Part shown: one piece after another, positions 42,462-50,437 of the stretch
Position numbering within the stretch: position 1 is the stretch's first letter
How the letters are laid out: every line of letters starts with the position of its first letter
Assembly: GCF_025452195.1 (NCBI RefSeq)
Contig: NZ_CP104973.1
Coordinates: 1,364,001 to 1,428,000, forward strand
Direction of reading: 5' to 3'
Length of the DNA: 64,000 nt
DNA from: Phyllobacterium zundukense
Lineage (GTDB): Bacteria > Pseudomonadota > Alphaproteobacteria > Rhizobiales > Rhizobiaceae
Program-made: the position numbers and the translations under genes
Notes under the pieces: generated by a model
Told to the model about the DNA's origin: nothing
Database searches by the model: none
What the model saw: the letters and a program-made list of their open reading frames with translations, nothing else

Positions 42462-43304
42462 ATGGGCGCACACCCGTCACTTACAGTAGACTCCGATCCA
42501 GACCAAGATCTCGATATCCTGCAAACCGACGGTATTGTTGGCAAGAAGGGCGCATTCTCGCGCGAGTGGGCGGAGAATATGCGCGAGGACATGATGACCG
42601 CTTTCTGGTCAGCAATTCAGCGGCCGGGCGGCGCTGTCGGCCGCGGGCCGCGGCGCTGGTATGTCGAGATACATCCGGAGGAATTTGGCGGCTTTGTCGA
42701 TCTTGTCACACATCCGTGGGTCATGGCCATGTGCGAGAACGCTTTGGGCAGGGATTATCAGATCGTCGAGATTGGTTTTGATGTGCCATTCCAAGGTGCG
42801 AAATACCAACCATGGCATCGCGATTTTCCTTCTCCGCGCGAGACTTATGAAGGGCGACGCATTACATCGCTCGCGTTCAACCTGACCGGCGTAGACGTGA
42901 CGGAAGACATGGGACCTTTCGAGGTTGCGCCTGGCACTCAGTATGAAGATGGACGGACGTGGAAGCATGAGATGTTTCCTTCGAAGGAGATATGGCCGAT
43001 GTTTCAGGAGCGGGCAGTTAGGAAATATCCAGAACTTGGCGACATATCCTGTCGTTCGGCGCTGACGGTACACCGCGGAACCGAGCACGCTTCACCGATC
43101 GCCCGGCCCGTCATGGTGCTTGGCGTCGATGCCCCGGGGGCAGGACACGCCGAATTGCACGACTTGATGGTGACACAGAATTACTTCGACGCGCTGCCTC
43201 TATCAGTCCGCGAGCATCTCGTTTGCCGCGTCGTCGACAAACTGGTGCCGGTCACCCAGAAACATGACATTGAGGGCCTTGTCATGGGGGCGGATCCGGC
43301 GTGA
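42462..43304 (+). CDS. Phytanoyl-CoA dioxygenase (PhyH) family protein
   Basis: A 280-residue Fe(II)/2-oxoglutarate oxygenase. The iron triad is His119-x-Asp121 (PWHRDFPSP) with a distal His204 in ALTVHRG, and Arg215 (SPIARPVM) is placed to bind 2-oxoglutarate. The start at 42462 has TGGAGGAAG just upstream. The substrate is not predictable; related rhizobial enzymes hydroxylate small metabolites. There is no partner gene beside it, only the broken diguanylate cyclase downstream. Confidence 0.8.
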   Translation: MGAHPSLTVDSDPDQDLDILQTDGIVGKKGAFSREWAENMREDMMTAFWSAIQRPGGAVGRGPRRWYVEIHPEEFGGFVDLVTHPWVMAMCENALGRDYQIVEIGFDVPFQGAKYQPWHRDFPSPRETYEGRRITSLAFNLTGVDVTEDMGPFEVAPGTQYEDGRTWKHEMFPSKEIWPMFQERAVRKYPELGDISCRSALTVHRGTEHASPIARPVMVLGVDAPGAGHAELHDLMVTQNYFDALPLSVREHLVCRVVDKLVPVTQKHDIEGLVMGADPA

Positions 43305-43411
43305 TGCTTGTTGAAAGCGGCCAGGATTAACAATGCGGTAGAAGGCCGTCTTTACCGCATCTTTCATTTTTCGAGCGTATAAAATGCCGACCGGATCTCT
43401 GGAAGGCATCG

Positions 43412-44163
43412 ATGAACACTTTCAATCGCTGGATGACGATGTTCGAGGTTGCTGTCGCCTGTCAGGCAGTTCCTGCTGATGCTTGGTCTCGGTTGTATTC
43501 TCGCCAATGGCCTCGCTGCCCTCTTCTTCAAGCTCGGCGGCTACGACAGTCTCGACAAGACAATCCTTCTGACAACGCTTATCGTTATCATCGTCGGAGG
43601 GCCGCTTGGAGCATTTCTGGTCGGATTGAACTATCGCCTGAAGGTTATGGCACACGAGCTCGACATCGCATTCCGCAAAGATGGAATGACCGGACTGTCG
43701 ACACGTCATGAGTTCTATTTGAAGGTCGAGCAGATGCTCCTTGGCAACAATCCTGTTCTCAGTGCCGGGGCCGTGCTCTATATAGATGCCGATCACTTCA
43801 AGTCGGTCAACCATCGATTTGGACATGCCGCAGGAGATGATGCGCTACAAGAGATCGGAACGCTCATTGGAAAGCGATTGGGTCGATGCGATGTCGGCGC
43901 GTTTCGGCGGTGAAGAATTTGCAGTTTTCCTGGCCGATGCGGACTATGGCAAAGCATCGTGGGTGGCACATGGAATATTGCTGGATGTTCGAGCGATATC
44001 CAGGAAAGTTGCCCGGAGCGAACTGTCATTGACGGTCAGCATCGGTGTTGCCTTTCATGAGCCTGGGCAAACACTGGAACAACTGGTCAATGCTGCGGAT
44101 GAATGCCTCTACCGGGCCAAGAACCAGGGACGCGATCGCATCGTCTACGAGATTGCTTCGTAG
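43412..44163 (+). pseudogene. Diguanylate cyclase (GGDEF) with frameshift(s)
   Basis: A membrane-anchored GGDEF protein is spread over three frames. A short N-terminal stretch (MNTFNRWMTMFEV) begins at 43412. The frame from 43449 encodes two hydrophobic helices and the first half of GGDEF (GMTGLSTRHEFY, AVLYIDADHFKSVNHRFGHAAGDDAL). It ends at 43913. The catalytic ARFGGEEFAVFLADADYGKA and the rest, up to AADECLYRAKNQGRDRI, lie in the next frame. The main break falls between about 43885 and 43905, immediately before GGEEF. If the bases are right, no complete cyclase can be made. Confidence 0.8.
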
Positions 44164-44173
44164 CACCAGGCTC

Positions 44174-45064
44174 TCAAATCTGGACTTTGCGCATATCACT
44201 CAGTTGCCGCTTCATATTGTGAATCCGCGCTTGATCTTCGAGGGGACGGCGCATCGCCACGCTGGTCGACAGAATATCGATCACGACGAGCGCTGCGATG
44301 CGCGAGATGGTTGGCGTATACATATTGGTGTTCTCAAGAGTCTCGACGATCAAAGCCACGTCACAGTAACTGGCGAGCGGCGAGTCCGAGCCCGTCAGAC
44401 AAATAACGGGGGCACCGTTTGCGCGAGCAATACGGGCAATCTCTATAATGGAACGGGTTGTTCCCGTATTGGAAATCACGAAGGCAACATCGCCTTGCTT
44501 CATCATTGAGGCGATCATGATTTGCTGATGTGAATCGAGCTGTGCACCGCAAGGCACACCAAAGAGTGGAAATTTCTGCTGTGCGTCGCGCGCAACGATG
44601 CCCGACGCGCCAAAGCCAAAAAATTCGATGGTCCGGGCTTGGGCGAGAATATCGATGGCTTTGTGCAGCGCGGCCCTGTCAAGGTGTGATCTCGCCCAAT
44701 CGAGACTGGTCATGGTGTACTCGAAGATTTTCTCAGCCACGGTCTCCGGCTCGTCGGTATCGAGCAGGACCGAATGAGTCGCCGGTGTGCCGAAAGCCAG
44801 GCTTTGCGCGAGCCGTATCTTGAAATCCTGGAAACCTTTGCACCCGATTGCCATAGCAAAGCGCAGAACCGTAGGCTGACTGACCTCGGCAAGTGTTGCA
44901 GTCTCACCCACTGTCGCGTTCAGGATTCGTTGGGGCTCCTTTAGAACCACATCCGCAACCTTGCGATCGGATTTGCGCAGGCCGGCCCGCATCGCACGGA
45001 TAATTTCTATCATGTTCCGACCTGAGCGTGCGTCCCTTTCGTTATCGTCCGCTTCTCTATGCAT
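44174..45064 (-). CDS. RpiR/MurR family transcriptional regulator
   Basis: A 296-residue regulator with an N-terminal RpiR helix-turn-helix (RKSDRKVADVVL, then ATLAEVSQPTVLRFAMAIGC) and a C-terminal SIS sugar-phosphate-binding domain (ARTIEFFGFGASGIVARDAQ, DVAFVISNTGTTRSIIEIA). The ATG at 45064 lies 2 bases after the upstream oxidoreductase stop, suggesting coupling; an inner ATG at 45013 would match the family start better. It is the likely regulator of the sugar locus at 45-53 kb, responding to a phosphorylated intermediate. Confidence 0.92.
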   Translation of the reverse strand: MHREADDNERDARSGRNMIEIIRAMRAGLRKSDRKVADVVLKEPQRILNATVGETATLAEVSQPTVLRFAMAIGCKGFQDFKIRLAQSLAFGTPATHSVLLDTDEPETVAEKIFEYTMTSLDWARSHLDRAALHKAIDILAQARTIEFFGFGASGIVARDAQQKFPLFGVPCGAQLDSHQQIMIASMMKQGDVAFVISNTGTTRSIIEIARIARANGAPVICLTGSDSPLASYCDVALIVETLENTNMYTPTISRIAALVVIDILSTSVAMRRPLEDQARIHNMKRQLSDMRKVQI

Positions 45065-45066
45065 CG

Positions 45067-46020
45067 CTATCGCTCCGATGCTTCGAGAGCGATTGCGGAA
45101 ATGCGATCGAACGACGGCCCCGCCACAGGGATTTCAATATTGAAGACTTCAGCGATTACCTGCGTCCAGCCATGCAGGAAGTAGGTCCAGCCATCCACAA
45201 TCTGCAGATTACGGCTCTGTTGCTGGCTGCGTGCCTGGCCGAGAAAAATCAGATCGCCTCGATAGTTGAGGTCCCATACCACAGAACGTTCGGGAAATTG
45301 GCAGGCGTTGGACAATGGCGAGCCTGGTGCATCCTTGCCGAGGCCCGTCGCATTGATGACGAGAGAGCCCGGATTGAGCGCGCGCAACACATCGTCGTTC
45401 GCTCCAGTCTCAGAGGCCAGGACGTACTCTATGGGGACGACGCTCACGATCTGTTCATGAATGCGGCGGATTTCATCCAGCCGTTCCTGCATGCGGTCGG
45501 ACACGAGTATCCTTCCGGGGACATCCTCACCGCGCGAACGCCGCATCAGGTGCCAGGTGATCGCAATTGTGGAGCCGCCTGCGCCCATGCAGAAGAGATG
45601 AGCTGCACTACCAGCAAAATACTGCTCGCCGAGAAAGTCATCGATGGCAAGCCCGGACGAAATGGGATCTTTCGCATGACAGATCAGCTTGCCATCACGT
45701 TTGGAGATGCAGCTTGTTTCACCCATCAATTGTGCGAGCGGATCGATGCCGTCGAACATATCGCGGCAAGCGTGAAAGAGATCGATTTTGTGAGTCGTCA
45801 CCAGCGCGCCGAGAGCAAGGGGATCGTCCCGAATGAACGCCACAGCTTCGCGGTAGGCGGCAGGATCGTCATGAAGCTTGAAATCGATGCCCTTGATGAC
45901 AGCGCTTTCAAGCCCGAGATACTGGGCCCATGCGGGAAACACCTTCATGATGGAGCTTATGCCGGTTGTGACGCCGATGAAGTAAAGGGTGGGCGACGTC
46001 GCTGGTGAGTAAGAGGTCAC
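45067..46020 (-). CDS. Shikimate-dehydrogenase-like NAD(P) oxidoreductase
   Basis: A 317-residue protein with the shikimate dehydrogenase layout: an N-terminal substrate lobe and a Rossmann domain with CMGAGGSTIAITWHL near residue 145. The family catalytic lysine appears kept (ALVTTHKIDL), but the shikimate-binding SxS loop is replaced by GVTTGISSIMKVFP. This suggests a different substrate, consistent with its place between a sugar isomerase and an RpiR regulator. A GTG start at 46020 has GGAGAACC upstream. Dehydrogenation of a polyol, inositol-like ring or sugar acid is an inference. Confidence 0.75.
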   Translation of the reverse strand: MTSYSPATSPTLYFIGVTTGISSIMKVFPAWAQYLGLESAVIKGIDFKLHDDPAAYREAVAFIRDDPLALGALVTTHKIDLFHACRDMFDGIDPLAQLMGETSCISKRDGKLICHAKDPISSGLAIDDFLGEQYFAGSAAHLFCMGAGGSTIAITWHLMRRSRGEDVPGRILVSDRMQERLDEIRRIHEQIVSVVPIEYVLASETGANDDVLRALNPGSLVINATGLGKDAPGSPLSNACQFPERSVVWDLNYRGDLIFLGQARSQQQSRNLQIVDGWTYFLHGWTQVIAEVFNIEIPVAGPSFDRISAIALEASER

Positions 46021-46050
46021 TTACGGTTCTCCAGATGAGTGCTTTTCTGA

Positions 46051-46677
46051 TCAGGTATAATTCTTCATGAGCGCAGCGACCTCTTCGCCTGTTCGTGGGT
46101 TATAAGAGGTGTTGTCCACCAGTTCCCACCCCTCACCACTACTCATAACGCGATGGCGCATTCCGTTTGATTTTTGGATGATGCTGTAATCCTGGCCGCT
46201 ATCGGAAGGGTAAGCGAAGACCATCACAAGGTCCGTTTCACCGATGTTGATGGAACGGTGAATCCAGTATGGCGGAACATAGCAGATGGTCTGCGCCGTG
46301 ATTTCCACGATGCGTGTCTCGCCCTCCGGCGATTCCAACTGTATGAGACCGCGACCGCTTTGACCATAATAAATCTCCGGCCGATCCGCCTTCGCATGAA
46401 TGTGACCGCGCGTGAGGAAAAACTCCCTGTCGACGCGCCCGGGATTCATGCGGGTGACGCCGTAATTAAGGTCGCCGGCATGCGAGCCCGGTTGAAAATC
46501 TTCGACATTGTAGACGACAGGATCATTCAGGCTTTTTACGAGCGCCCCATGCGCTTGTATGTTCTCATAGATCCCGGCGAGGTCGCTCAAGCGCTTTTCA
46601 TAACGGCCGGTGTGCCCGCTCATTCCGCCGGCATAAGGGTCTACGAGGCAGGCGACCGGTTCGCGCAACGTGGTCAA
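46051..46677 (-). CDS. Cupin-type phosphoglucose isomerase
   Basis: A 208-residue protein of the archaeal-type (cupin) glucose-6-phosphate isomerase family. The metal ligands of Pyrococcus furiosus PGI (His88, His90, Glu97, His136) are matched, with a constant offset of four, by His92, His94 and Glu101 (TRGHIHAKADRPEIYYG) and His140 (PPYWIH). The start is TTG 46677 with GGAG close before it; ATG 46623 is an alternative. In this locus it could isomerise a ketose phosphate other than fructose 6-phosphate. Confidence 0.88.
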   Translation of the reverse strand: MTTLREPVACLVDPYAGGMSGHTGRYEKRLSDLAGIYENIQAHGALVKSLNDPVVYNVEDFQPGSHAGDLNYGVTRMNPGRVDREFFLTRGHIHAKADRPEIYYGQSGRGLIQLESPEGETRIVEITAQTICYVPPYWIHRSINIGETDLVMVFAYPSDSGQDYSIIQKSNGMRHRVMSSGEGWELVDNTSYNPRTGEEVAALMKNYT

Positions 46678-46683
46678 TCTCCG

Positions 46684-46714
46684 TTTTGTAGTAAAATTAC
46701 ATAAAACTACAAAA
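46684..46714. promoter_or_regulatory. Operator-like dyad 1, candidate RpiR-family site
   Basis: TTTTGTAGT and ACTACAAAA are exact inverted copies 13 bases apart. Overlapping the left arm is TGTAGTAAAATTACA (46687-46701), an almost perfect dyad very like HexR/RpiR operators described in other proteobacteria. It lies 7 bases upstream of the isomerase start codon. Confidence 0.5.
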
Positions 46715-46800
46715 GTGCGGGCGCAAGCGAATATTTGTAATGCGAGCAGGGCGCTCGCTTGCTGTCATTCGGGGTAGAATTGTGTTGACTGAAAAAAATT

Positions 46801-46818
46801 GCGTAATTACGCTACAAA
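46801..46818. promoter_or_regulatory. Operator-like dyad 2, candidate RpiR-family site
   Basis: The sequence contains the 12-bp perfect palindrome GCGTAATTACGC and, read on the minus strand, TTTGTAGCGTAATTAC. Dyad 1 reads TTTGTAGTAAAATTAC on the plus strand, so both share TTTGTAG-4-ATTAC in opposite orientation. It lies about 50 bases before the leader ORF of the importer operon. Confidence 0.5.
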
Positions 46819-46866
46819 TAAGATGGGGGAATTCATCGAGGTCAGGTCCTTGGTGGGAGGAGATCT

Positions 46867-46929
46867 ATGCCGGCTTTTAAGGTATCCTGCTTCCGGATCG
46901 CAGTTTGCTGCATCAGCGGTGCGGTATGA
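46867..46929 (+). CDS. 20-codon leader ORF coupled to the first permease
   Basis: GGGAGGAGATCT precedes ATG 46867, a far better ribosome site than that of the permease. The ORF encodes 20 residues, rich in Cys (MPAFKVSCFR then IAVCC), and its stop overlaps the permease start as ATGA. Translation of the permease is probably coupled to this leader. No regulatory residue run is obvious. Confidence 0.5.
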   Translation: MPAFKVSCFRIAVCCISGAV

Positions 46930-47801
46930 CACGAAATGATCCGATCAAGCATTTCTTCATCTGGCCGGCGCTGCTGATCGTCCTGGTGATTTCCATATTT
47001 CCGTTGATCTATTCGCTGACGACCAGTTTCATGAGCTTGCGGCTCGTCCCGCCAATTCCGCCAAGATTCGTCGGATTCGGCAACTATGCTGAACTTCTGC
47101 AAAATCCACGGTTCTGGCACGTGGCGTGGACCACGACGATTATCGCCTTCATCTCCGTCGCCTTGCAGTATGTGATCGGCTTCTCCGTGGCGCTCGCGCT
47201 CAACCGAAATGTTCCGGGCGAGGGTCTGTTCCGCGTCAGTTTTTTGCTGCCGATGCTTGTAGCGCCCGTCGCCGTCGCTTTGATCGCGCGGCAAATCCTC
47301 AACCCGACCATGGGGCCGCTCAATGAGCTGATGACATTTTTCGGCTTTCCCAACCTGCCCTTCCTGACACAGACGAGATGGGCAATCGGGGCGATTATTT
47401 CGGTTGAGGTCTGGCAATGGACGCCCTTCGTCATGCTGATGTTGCTTGCAGGGCTGCAGACCTTGCCAGATGATGTCTACGAGGCCGCAGCGCTTGAGAA
47501 TGCCAGCTCATGGCAGCAGTTCTGGGGGATCACCTTCCCGATGATGCTGCCAATTTCGGTGGCGGTGGTGTTTATCCGGCTGATCGAGAGCTACAAGATT
47601 ATCGATACGGTGTTTGTCATGACCGGTGGGGGCCCAGGGATTTCAACCGAAACCCTGACGCTGTTCGCCTACCAGGAAGGCTTCAAGAAGTTCAATCTTG
47701 GTTACACGTCGGCGCTGTCTTTCCTGTTCCTGATGGTCATCACGGTTATCGGCCTTGTCTATCTCGCGATCCTGAAGCCCTATCTGGAGAAACACAAATG
47801 A
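46926..47801 (+). CDS. Carbohydrate ABC transporter permease (MalF-like)
   Basis: A 291-residue permease with six helices. The N-terminal FFIWPALLIVLVISIFPLIY is typical of the UgpA/MalF group, and the EAA loop is DDVYEAAALENASSWQQFWGITFPMMLP. It is the first structural gene of the importer and starts inside the stop of the 20-codon leader. Its own stop overlaps the start of the second permease (ATGA). Confidence 0.92.
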   Translation: MTRNDPIKHFFIWPALLIVLVISIFPLIYSLTTSFMSLRLVPPIPPRFVGFGNYAELLQNPRFWHVAWTTTIIAFISVALQYVIGFSVALALNRNVPGEGLFRVSFLLPMLVAPVAVALIARQILNPTMGPLNELMTFFGFPNLPFLTQTRWAIGAIISVEVWQWTPFVMLMLLAGLQTLPDDVYEAAALENASSWQQFWGITFPMMLPISVAVVFIRLIESYKIIDTVFVMTGGGPGISTETLTLFAYQEGFKKFNLGYTSALSFLFLMVITVIGLVYLAILKPYLEKHK

Positions 47802-48826
47802 GTGTGAGGGACCTGAAGGGAAATGGACGCTGGTGGGCGCTTGCAGGCTGCCTGCTTTGGCTGGCGTTCACCTTCTTCCCGCTCTATTGGGTGGCGATAA
47901 CGTCGTTCAAATCACCATTGGGCGTTGTTGGCGGGCCGACATACCTGCCTTTTGTCGATTTTGAACCGACATTGACAGCCTGGAGCGAACTTTTGTCGGG
48001 CCAGCGCGGACAGTTCTACAACACCTTCATGGCATCGACGATCGTCGGCCTTTCGGCCTCGGTCATCGCAACGGCGATAGGTTCGATGGCAGCCTATGCC
48101 CTCGTGAGGTTCACCTTCGAGGTCAAACTTCTGACGGGCGTTATATTCGTCGTAGTGGCTTTCGGTGGATACCTGCTCGGACGACACGTTGCGGGTCTCG
48201 GTCAAGCGACATCGCTCATCTATGCCTTTGTCGCAGCCCTCGCACTCGCTATCGGCTCCAGCCGGATACGGCTCCCCGGTCCCATTTTAGGCAACGACGA
48301 CATTGTCTTCTGGTTCGTCAGCCAGCGCATGTTTCCGCCGATCGTCGCAGCATTCGCGTTGTTTCTGATGTATACTGAAATGGGAAAGCTCGGGTTCAAG
48401 CTCGTCGATACCTATACCGGCCTGACCTTCGCCTATGTCGCTTTTTCACTACCGATCGTGATCTGGCTGATGCGCGATTTCTTTGCCGCATTGCCCATCG
48501 AGGTGGAGGAAGCGGCGATGGTGGATAATGTTCCCTCGTGGAGAATATTCTTTGGCATCGTGGTGCCAATGTCGAAGCCAGGACTGATAGCGACGTTCAT
48601 GATTACGCTAGCGTTTGTCTGGAACGAGTTTTTGTTTGCGCTGTTTCTGACGAACACCAGGTGGCAGACTCTTCCGATTCTCGTTGCGGGTCAAAACAGC
48701 CAGCGCGGTGACGAATGGTGGTCGATTTCGGCGGCTGCCTTGGTTGCAATCATACCCATGGTTATCATGGCTGGAATTCTGAGCAGGCTGATGCGATCCG
48801 GCCTGCTTCTGGGAGCGATAAAATAA
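47798..48826 (+). CDS. Carbohydrate ABC transporter permease (MalG-like) with internal insertion
   Basis: A 342-residue permease, about 60 residues longer than usual for the UgpE/MalG group. The ends are normal: an N-terminal anchor (WLAFTFFPLYWVAITSFKSP) and the EAA loop IEVEEAAMVDNVPSWRIFFG. Between the second and third expected helices is an insertion at roughly residues 107-170 with two additional hydrophobic stretches (111-127 and 139-153) separated by GRHVAGLGQ. The start overlaps the first permease stop by ATGA. It is not a frameshift product. Confidence 0.88.
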   Translation: MSVRDLKGNGRWWALAGCLLWLAFTFFPLYWVAITSFKSPLGVVGGPTYLPFVDFEPTLTAWSELLSGQRGQFYNTFMASTIVGLSASVIATAIGSMAAYALVRFTFEVKLLTGVIFVVVAFGGYLLGRHVAGLGQATSLIYAFVAALALAIGSSRIRLPGPILGNDDIVFWFVSQRMFPPIVAAFALFLMYTEMGKLGFKLVDTYTGLTFAYVAFSLPIVIWLMRDFFAALPIEVEEAAMVDNVPSWRIFFGIVVPMSKPGLIATFMITLAFVWNEFLFALFLTNTRWQTLPILVAGQNSQRGDEWWSISAAALVAIIPMVIMAGILSRLMRSGLLLGAIK

Positions 48827-48868
48827 GCATTCACAATAACTGATCATCATAATTCCAGGGAGGAAAAC

Positions 48869-50323
48869 ATGAGAAGATTGCTATTGAGTACTACGGCTGC
48901 AGGTCTGCTCGCGATAGCCGGGACATCATCGGCGCTTGCCTGCGATCCCGACTATACCGGCATCACCTTGACAGCGACGACGCAGACCGGACCATATATC
49001 GCTTCCGCGCTACAGCTTGCCGCCAAGGGCTGGACGGAGAAAACCTGCGGCAAAGTGAACATCGTCGAATTTCCATGGTCGGAGCTCTATCCGAAGATCG
49101 TAACATCGCTGACATCGGGCGAAGACACATTCGACGTGATCGCCTTCGCACCGGCCTGGGCGCCGGATTTCACCGACTATCTGTCGGAAATGCCCAAGGC
49201 TATGCAGTCCGGTGCGGACTGGGAGGATATCGCTCCAGTTTATCGTGAACAGCTGATGGTCTGGAATGGCAAGGTTCTGTCGCAGACGATGGACGGCGAT
49301 GCGCATACCTATACCTACCGTATCGATCTGTTTGACAAGCCGGAAAACCAGACGGCATTCAAAGTCAAGTATGGCTACGATCTGGCGCCGCCAAAAACCT
49401 GGAAGCAGTATCTCGATATCGCTGAATTCTTCCAGCAGCCAGCGAACGGACTGTGGGGTACGGCAGAGGCTTTCCGCCGCGGCGGACAGCAATTCTGGTT
49501 CCTCTTCAGCCATGTTGCCGGATATACAAGCCATCCGGACAATCCGGGCGCCATGTTCTTTGATCCGGACACGATGGATGCCCAGGTTAACAATCCTGGC
49601 TGGGTACGCGGGCTTGAGGAGTACATAAAGGCGTCCAAGCTCGCACCGCCTAACGCGCTGAATTTTTCCTTCGGCGAAGTCAATGCAGCATTCGCCGGTG
49701 GTCAGGTGGCGGAGTCGATTGGCTGGGGTGATACCGGCGTTATTGGTGCCGATCCCAAGCAATCAAAGGTCGCCGGCAATGTCGGCTCGGCATCCCTGCC
49801 GGGTTCTGACGAAATATGGAACTACAAGACCAAGAAGTGGGACAAGTTCGATAACGTAATCCAGACATCGTTCATGGCGTTCGGCGGGTGGCAGGCGGCT
49901 GTTCCCGCTTCATCCAAAAATCAGGATGCGGCTTGGGACTATATCAAGTTCCTGTCCAGTCCCGCTGTGTCAGGACAGGCGGCGATCACCGGTGGCACGG
50001 GGGTCAACCCGTATCGCATCTCGCATACGACCAACGCCGATCTTTGGTCGAAGATATTCTCACCACGTGAGGCCAAGGAATATCTCGGTGCCCAGAAAGA
50101 TGCCGTCACCGCCAAGAACACGGCGCTTGACATGCGCTTGCCGGGCTATTTCTCCTACACGGAAATTCTGGAGATCGAGCTGTCGAAAGCGTTGGCCGGC
50201 GAGGTGACGCCCCAGCAGGCGCTCGATACGGTGGCGCAGGGATGGAACAAGCTGACCGATGATTTTGGCCGCGACAAGCAGCTTGCGGCCTATCGCTCGT
50301 CGATGGGCCTCCCGGCAAAATAA
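48869..50323 (+). CDS. Extracellular solute-binding protein of the sugar importer
   Basis: A 484-residue family 1 binding protein. The signal peptide runs to TSSALA before CDPDYTGITL. Typical of the large MalE/UgpB-type fold are FDVIAFAPAWAPDFTDYLSE and, near the C-terminus, DAAWDYIKFLSSPAVSGQAA. AGGGAGGAAAAC precedes the ATG. It lies 42 bases after the second permease. The ligand is unknown; the size fits mono- or oligosaccharides and polyols. Confidence 0.9.
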   Translation: MRRLLLSTTAAGLLAIAGTSSALACDPDYTGITLTATTQTGPYIASALQLAAKGWTEKTCGKVNIVEFPWSELYPKIVTSLTSGEDTFDVIAFAPAWAPDFTDYLSEMPKAMQSGADWEDIAPVYREQLMVWNGKVLSQTMDGDAHTYTYRIDLFDKPENQTAFKVKYGYDLAPPKTWKQYLDIAEFFQQPANGLWGTAEAFRRGGQQFWFLFSHVAGYTSHPDNPGAMFFDPDTMDAQVNNPGWVRGLEEYIKASKLAPPNALNFSFGEVNAAFAGGQVAESIGWGDTGVIGADPKQSKVAGNVGSASLPGSDEIWNYKTKKWDKFDNVIQTSFMAFGGWQAAVPASSKNQDAAWDYIKFLSSPAVSGQAAITGGTGVNPYRISHTTNADLWSKIFSPREAKEYLGAQKDAVTAKNTALDMRLPGYFSYTEILEIELSKALAGEVTPQQALDTVAQGWNKLTDDFGRDKQLAAYRSSMGLPAK

Positions 50324-50332
50324 CGACAAGTC

Positions 50333-50367
50333 ACTATCCCACCCGCGTCTGGTGTGGGCGGGATAGT
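50333..50367 (+). promoter_or_regulatory. Stem-loop after the binding-protein gene
   Basis: ACTATCCC-A-CCC pairs with GGG-C-GGGATAGT, a long GC-rich hairpin without a T-run. Such loops after a binding-protein gene usually protect the upstream mRNA and keep it more abundant than the ATPase message, as seen in other sugar operons. Confidence 0.6.
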
Positions 50368-50437
50368 TCGAGACGGGCAATGAAGCGTCCGTCGCAGCTG
50401 TAGCAGCGCGACGGAGTTCGTATGAAAAAGGCACAGC

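Noticed and set aside
43449..43913. Stand-alone functional GGDEF protein
   Set aside because: This frame stops before the GGEEF catalytic motif, so it cannot be an active cyclase by itself.
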